Source: Sporosarcina luteola (lineage in GTDB: Bacteria; Bacillota; Bacilli; Bacillales_A; Planococcaceae). From it: a stretch of 64,000 bases of DNA. The translations under genes were made by a program, and so were the position numbers. Positions 63,157 through 64,000 of this stretch are shown here, piece by piece. Below the pieces are notes generated by a model that was not told where the DNA came from, ran no database searches, and saw only the letters and a list, made by a program, of their open reading frames with translations. The DNA lies in NCBI RefSeq assembly GCF_023715535.1, contig NZ_JAMBOI010000006.1, positions 1 to 64,000 on the forward strand. Direction: 5' to 3'. Every line of letters starts with the position of its first letter. The first letter of the stretch is position 1.

Positions 63157-63311
63157 TGCGCATAAACTCTTCCATTTGCTCATAAAGTCGCGTAATCGCG
63201 CATAAACTCAAGGATTCACGCAGAAATCCATGAATGCACGCATAAACGTGATTAAAAGCTCATAAATCGCAGTATTCACGCATAAAGCAATTTATTCACG
63301 CATAACTGCAC
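63157..63311. repeat. Array C: eight 20-bp periodic repeats
   Basis: The core CACGCATAAA has CATAAA (or CAGAAA, CATAAC) at 63161, 63181, 63201, 63221, 63241, 63261, 63281 and 63301, exactly 20 bp apart. The first bases of each core and the remaining 10 bp vary. The array lies between the NUDIX gene end and the ykoF promoter. Confidence 0.85.
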
Positions 63312-63328
63312 TAGCATGGAGTTTCCGC

Positions 63329-63811
63329 CTACATCTTCCTGCTCATTTTCACGTCAAATCCAGGATGTGTGACATATTCTTTATACTCCACATTCCCGTC
63401 AAACTTATAATATTCTTCAATTCGGGCTCGGATTGCAGGCTGCGTAATATACTCCAACACTTCATCCTTAGGAACCCACTTGCAATCCGACGTCTCGTCC
63501 GATGTGCAAAGCTCTCCGCCGACAGGCTTGCAAGCAAAGTCGAACATCACTTTAGTCGGGACGTCCGTCACTCCGTCATACCATTTATAAATGGCTGAAT
63601 TTGTATACACGCCAATCAAGTGGCTCACTTCCACATCGATGCCGCTCTCCTCTTTCACTTCCCGGATGACGCCGTCCATCAAATTCTCCCCGACTTCGAC
63701 TTGGCCGCCCGGAAACACCCACCCGCCATGATGCGTTTTTACGATTAATAGATTCCCTTCCCTGTCTTCCACAAGCGCCCCACAAGCAACAATATGTGTC
63801 GGCATTGCCAT
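63329..63811 (-). CDS. NUDIX hydrolase
   Basis: A 160-residue pyrophosphohydrolase with a full Nudix box: GGQVEVGENLMDGVIREVKE plus ESG. The substrate (nucleotide or sugar diphosphate) is not evident. The start at 63811 is chosen since the ATG at 63820 directly abuts AGGGG. Confidence 0.9.
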   Translation of the reverse strand: MAMPTHIVACGALVEDREGNLLIVKTHHGGWVFPGGQVEVGENLMDGVIREVKEESGIDVEVSHLIGVYTNSAIYKWYDGVTDVPTKVMFDFACKPVGGELCTSDETSDCKWVPKDEVLEYITQPAIRARIEEYYKFDGNVEYKEYVTHPGFDVKMSRKM

Positions 63812-63879
63812 ATTCCCCATCCCCTTTCTTTGAATATATCAATACTACCAATCTTTCACCATTAATAAAAGATTCAAAA

Positions 63880-63917
63880 AATCCACCTATCGCTTTTAAT
63901 AGCAATAGGTGGAGTCG
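63880..63917 (-). terminator. Terminator of the gene at the right edge
   Basis: CCACCTATCGCT pairs with AGCAATAGGTGG (one mismatch), followed on the minus strand by ATTTTTTG. Confidence 0.8.
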
Positions 63918-63928
63918 TCATGGAATAT

Positions 63929-64000
63929 TTATGCTTCAACTTGCGAGCGGTAATAAGCGTCTAAGTCCTTATAATACTTATTCATGGAAGAAGGGGAAAC
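63929..64000 (-). CDS. C-terminal end of a gene cut by the right edge
   Basis: An open frame on the minus strand with TAA at 63929-63931 runs off the window edge in frame. The 23 visible residues include NKYYKDLDAYYRSQVEA. The terminator just downstream supports a real gene end. The product cannot be named from this piece. Confidence 0.65.
   Translation of the reverse strand, partial: VSPSSMNKYYKDLDAYYRSQVEA

Overview
The window reads as the chromosome of a low-to-moderate-GC, endospore-forming, motile Gram-positive of the Bacillales, most likely Planococcaceae (Sporosarcina-like). The evidence is a gamma-type spore protein (sspE) and a spore-cortex deacetylase (pdaA), each behind a sigma-G-type promoter, together with perR, RsbR-type STAS, motAB, rsgA and many TTG/GTG starts. 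An ATP-grasp ligase resembling D-aspartate ligases would fit the Lys-D-Asp/Glu cross-bridges known in that family. No phage, plasmid, insertion sequence, CRISPR array or tRNA was seen. The left edge holds the tandem promoters and leader of an rRNA operon running leftwards out of the window.

Layout. 0.4-20 kb: a block collinear in content with the Bacillus subtilis yfhF-recX-yfhH / mutY-sspE / ygaC-ygaD-ygaE-gsaB-bcp-perR-ygzB-ygxA region, with a five-gene peptide ABC importer (order D-F-A-B-C) between ygaE and ygaD and a 2-hydroxyacid dehydrogenase between perR and bcp. 20-34 kb: M23 lipoprotein, MFS transporter, OsmC-like protein, an orphan promoter-to-terminator unit that may be a small RNA, class I fumarase, a PfeT-like metal efflux P-type ATPase behind two Per/Fur-type boxes, a BrkB-family protein, an amino acid:sodium symporter, motAB and an M29 aminopeptidase. 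34-51 kb: carbonic anhydrase, pepF, thiT under a TPP riboswitch, a gene-poor repeat-bearing stretch (39.4-40.8 kb), map, a DEAD-box helicase, amidase, the ATP-grasp ligase, an RluA synthase, a GDPD phosphodiesterase, arylamine N-acetyltransferase, RsbR and a LysM-3D protein. 51-64 kb: a ~1490-residue secreted subtilase, TerC, an RsgA-type GTPase, a 22-residue micro-ORF, VanZ, and the ykoFEDC thiamine-precursor importer under a second TPP riboswitch, then a NUDIX hydrolase and a cut gene at the right edge.

Linked functions. PerR sits behind a perfect PerR box, and a near-perfect box lies at the fumarase-pfeT gap, tying iron and peroxide control together. Two TPP riboswitches control two ECF-type vitamin B1 uptake systems. 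Two genes with sigma-G promoters mark forespore expression.

The most unusual structure is three intergenic arrays (41.65, 59.39 and 63.16 kb) with an exact 20- or 21-bp period. Each unit has a conserved 10-13 bp core and a variable remainder. Cores are uniform within an array and differ between arrays, but all share a TTAT-type start when suitably oriented. I know no named family for them.
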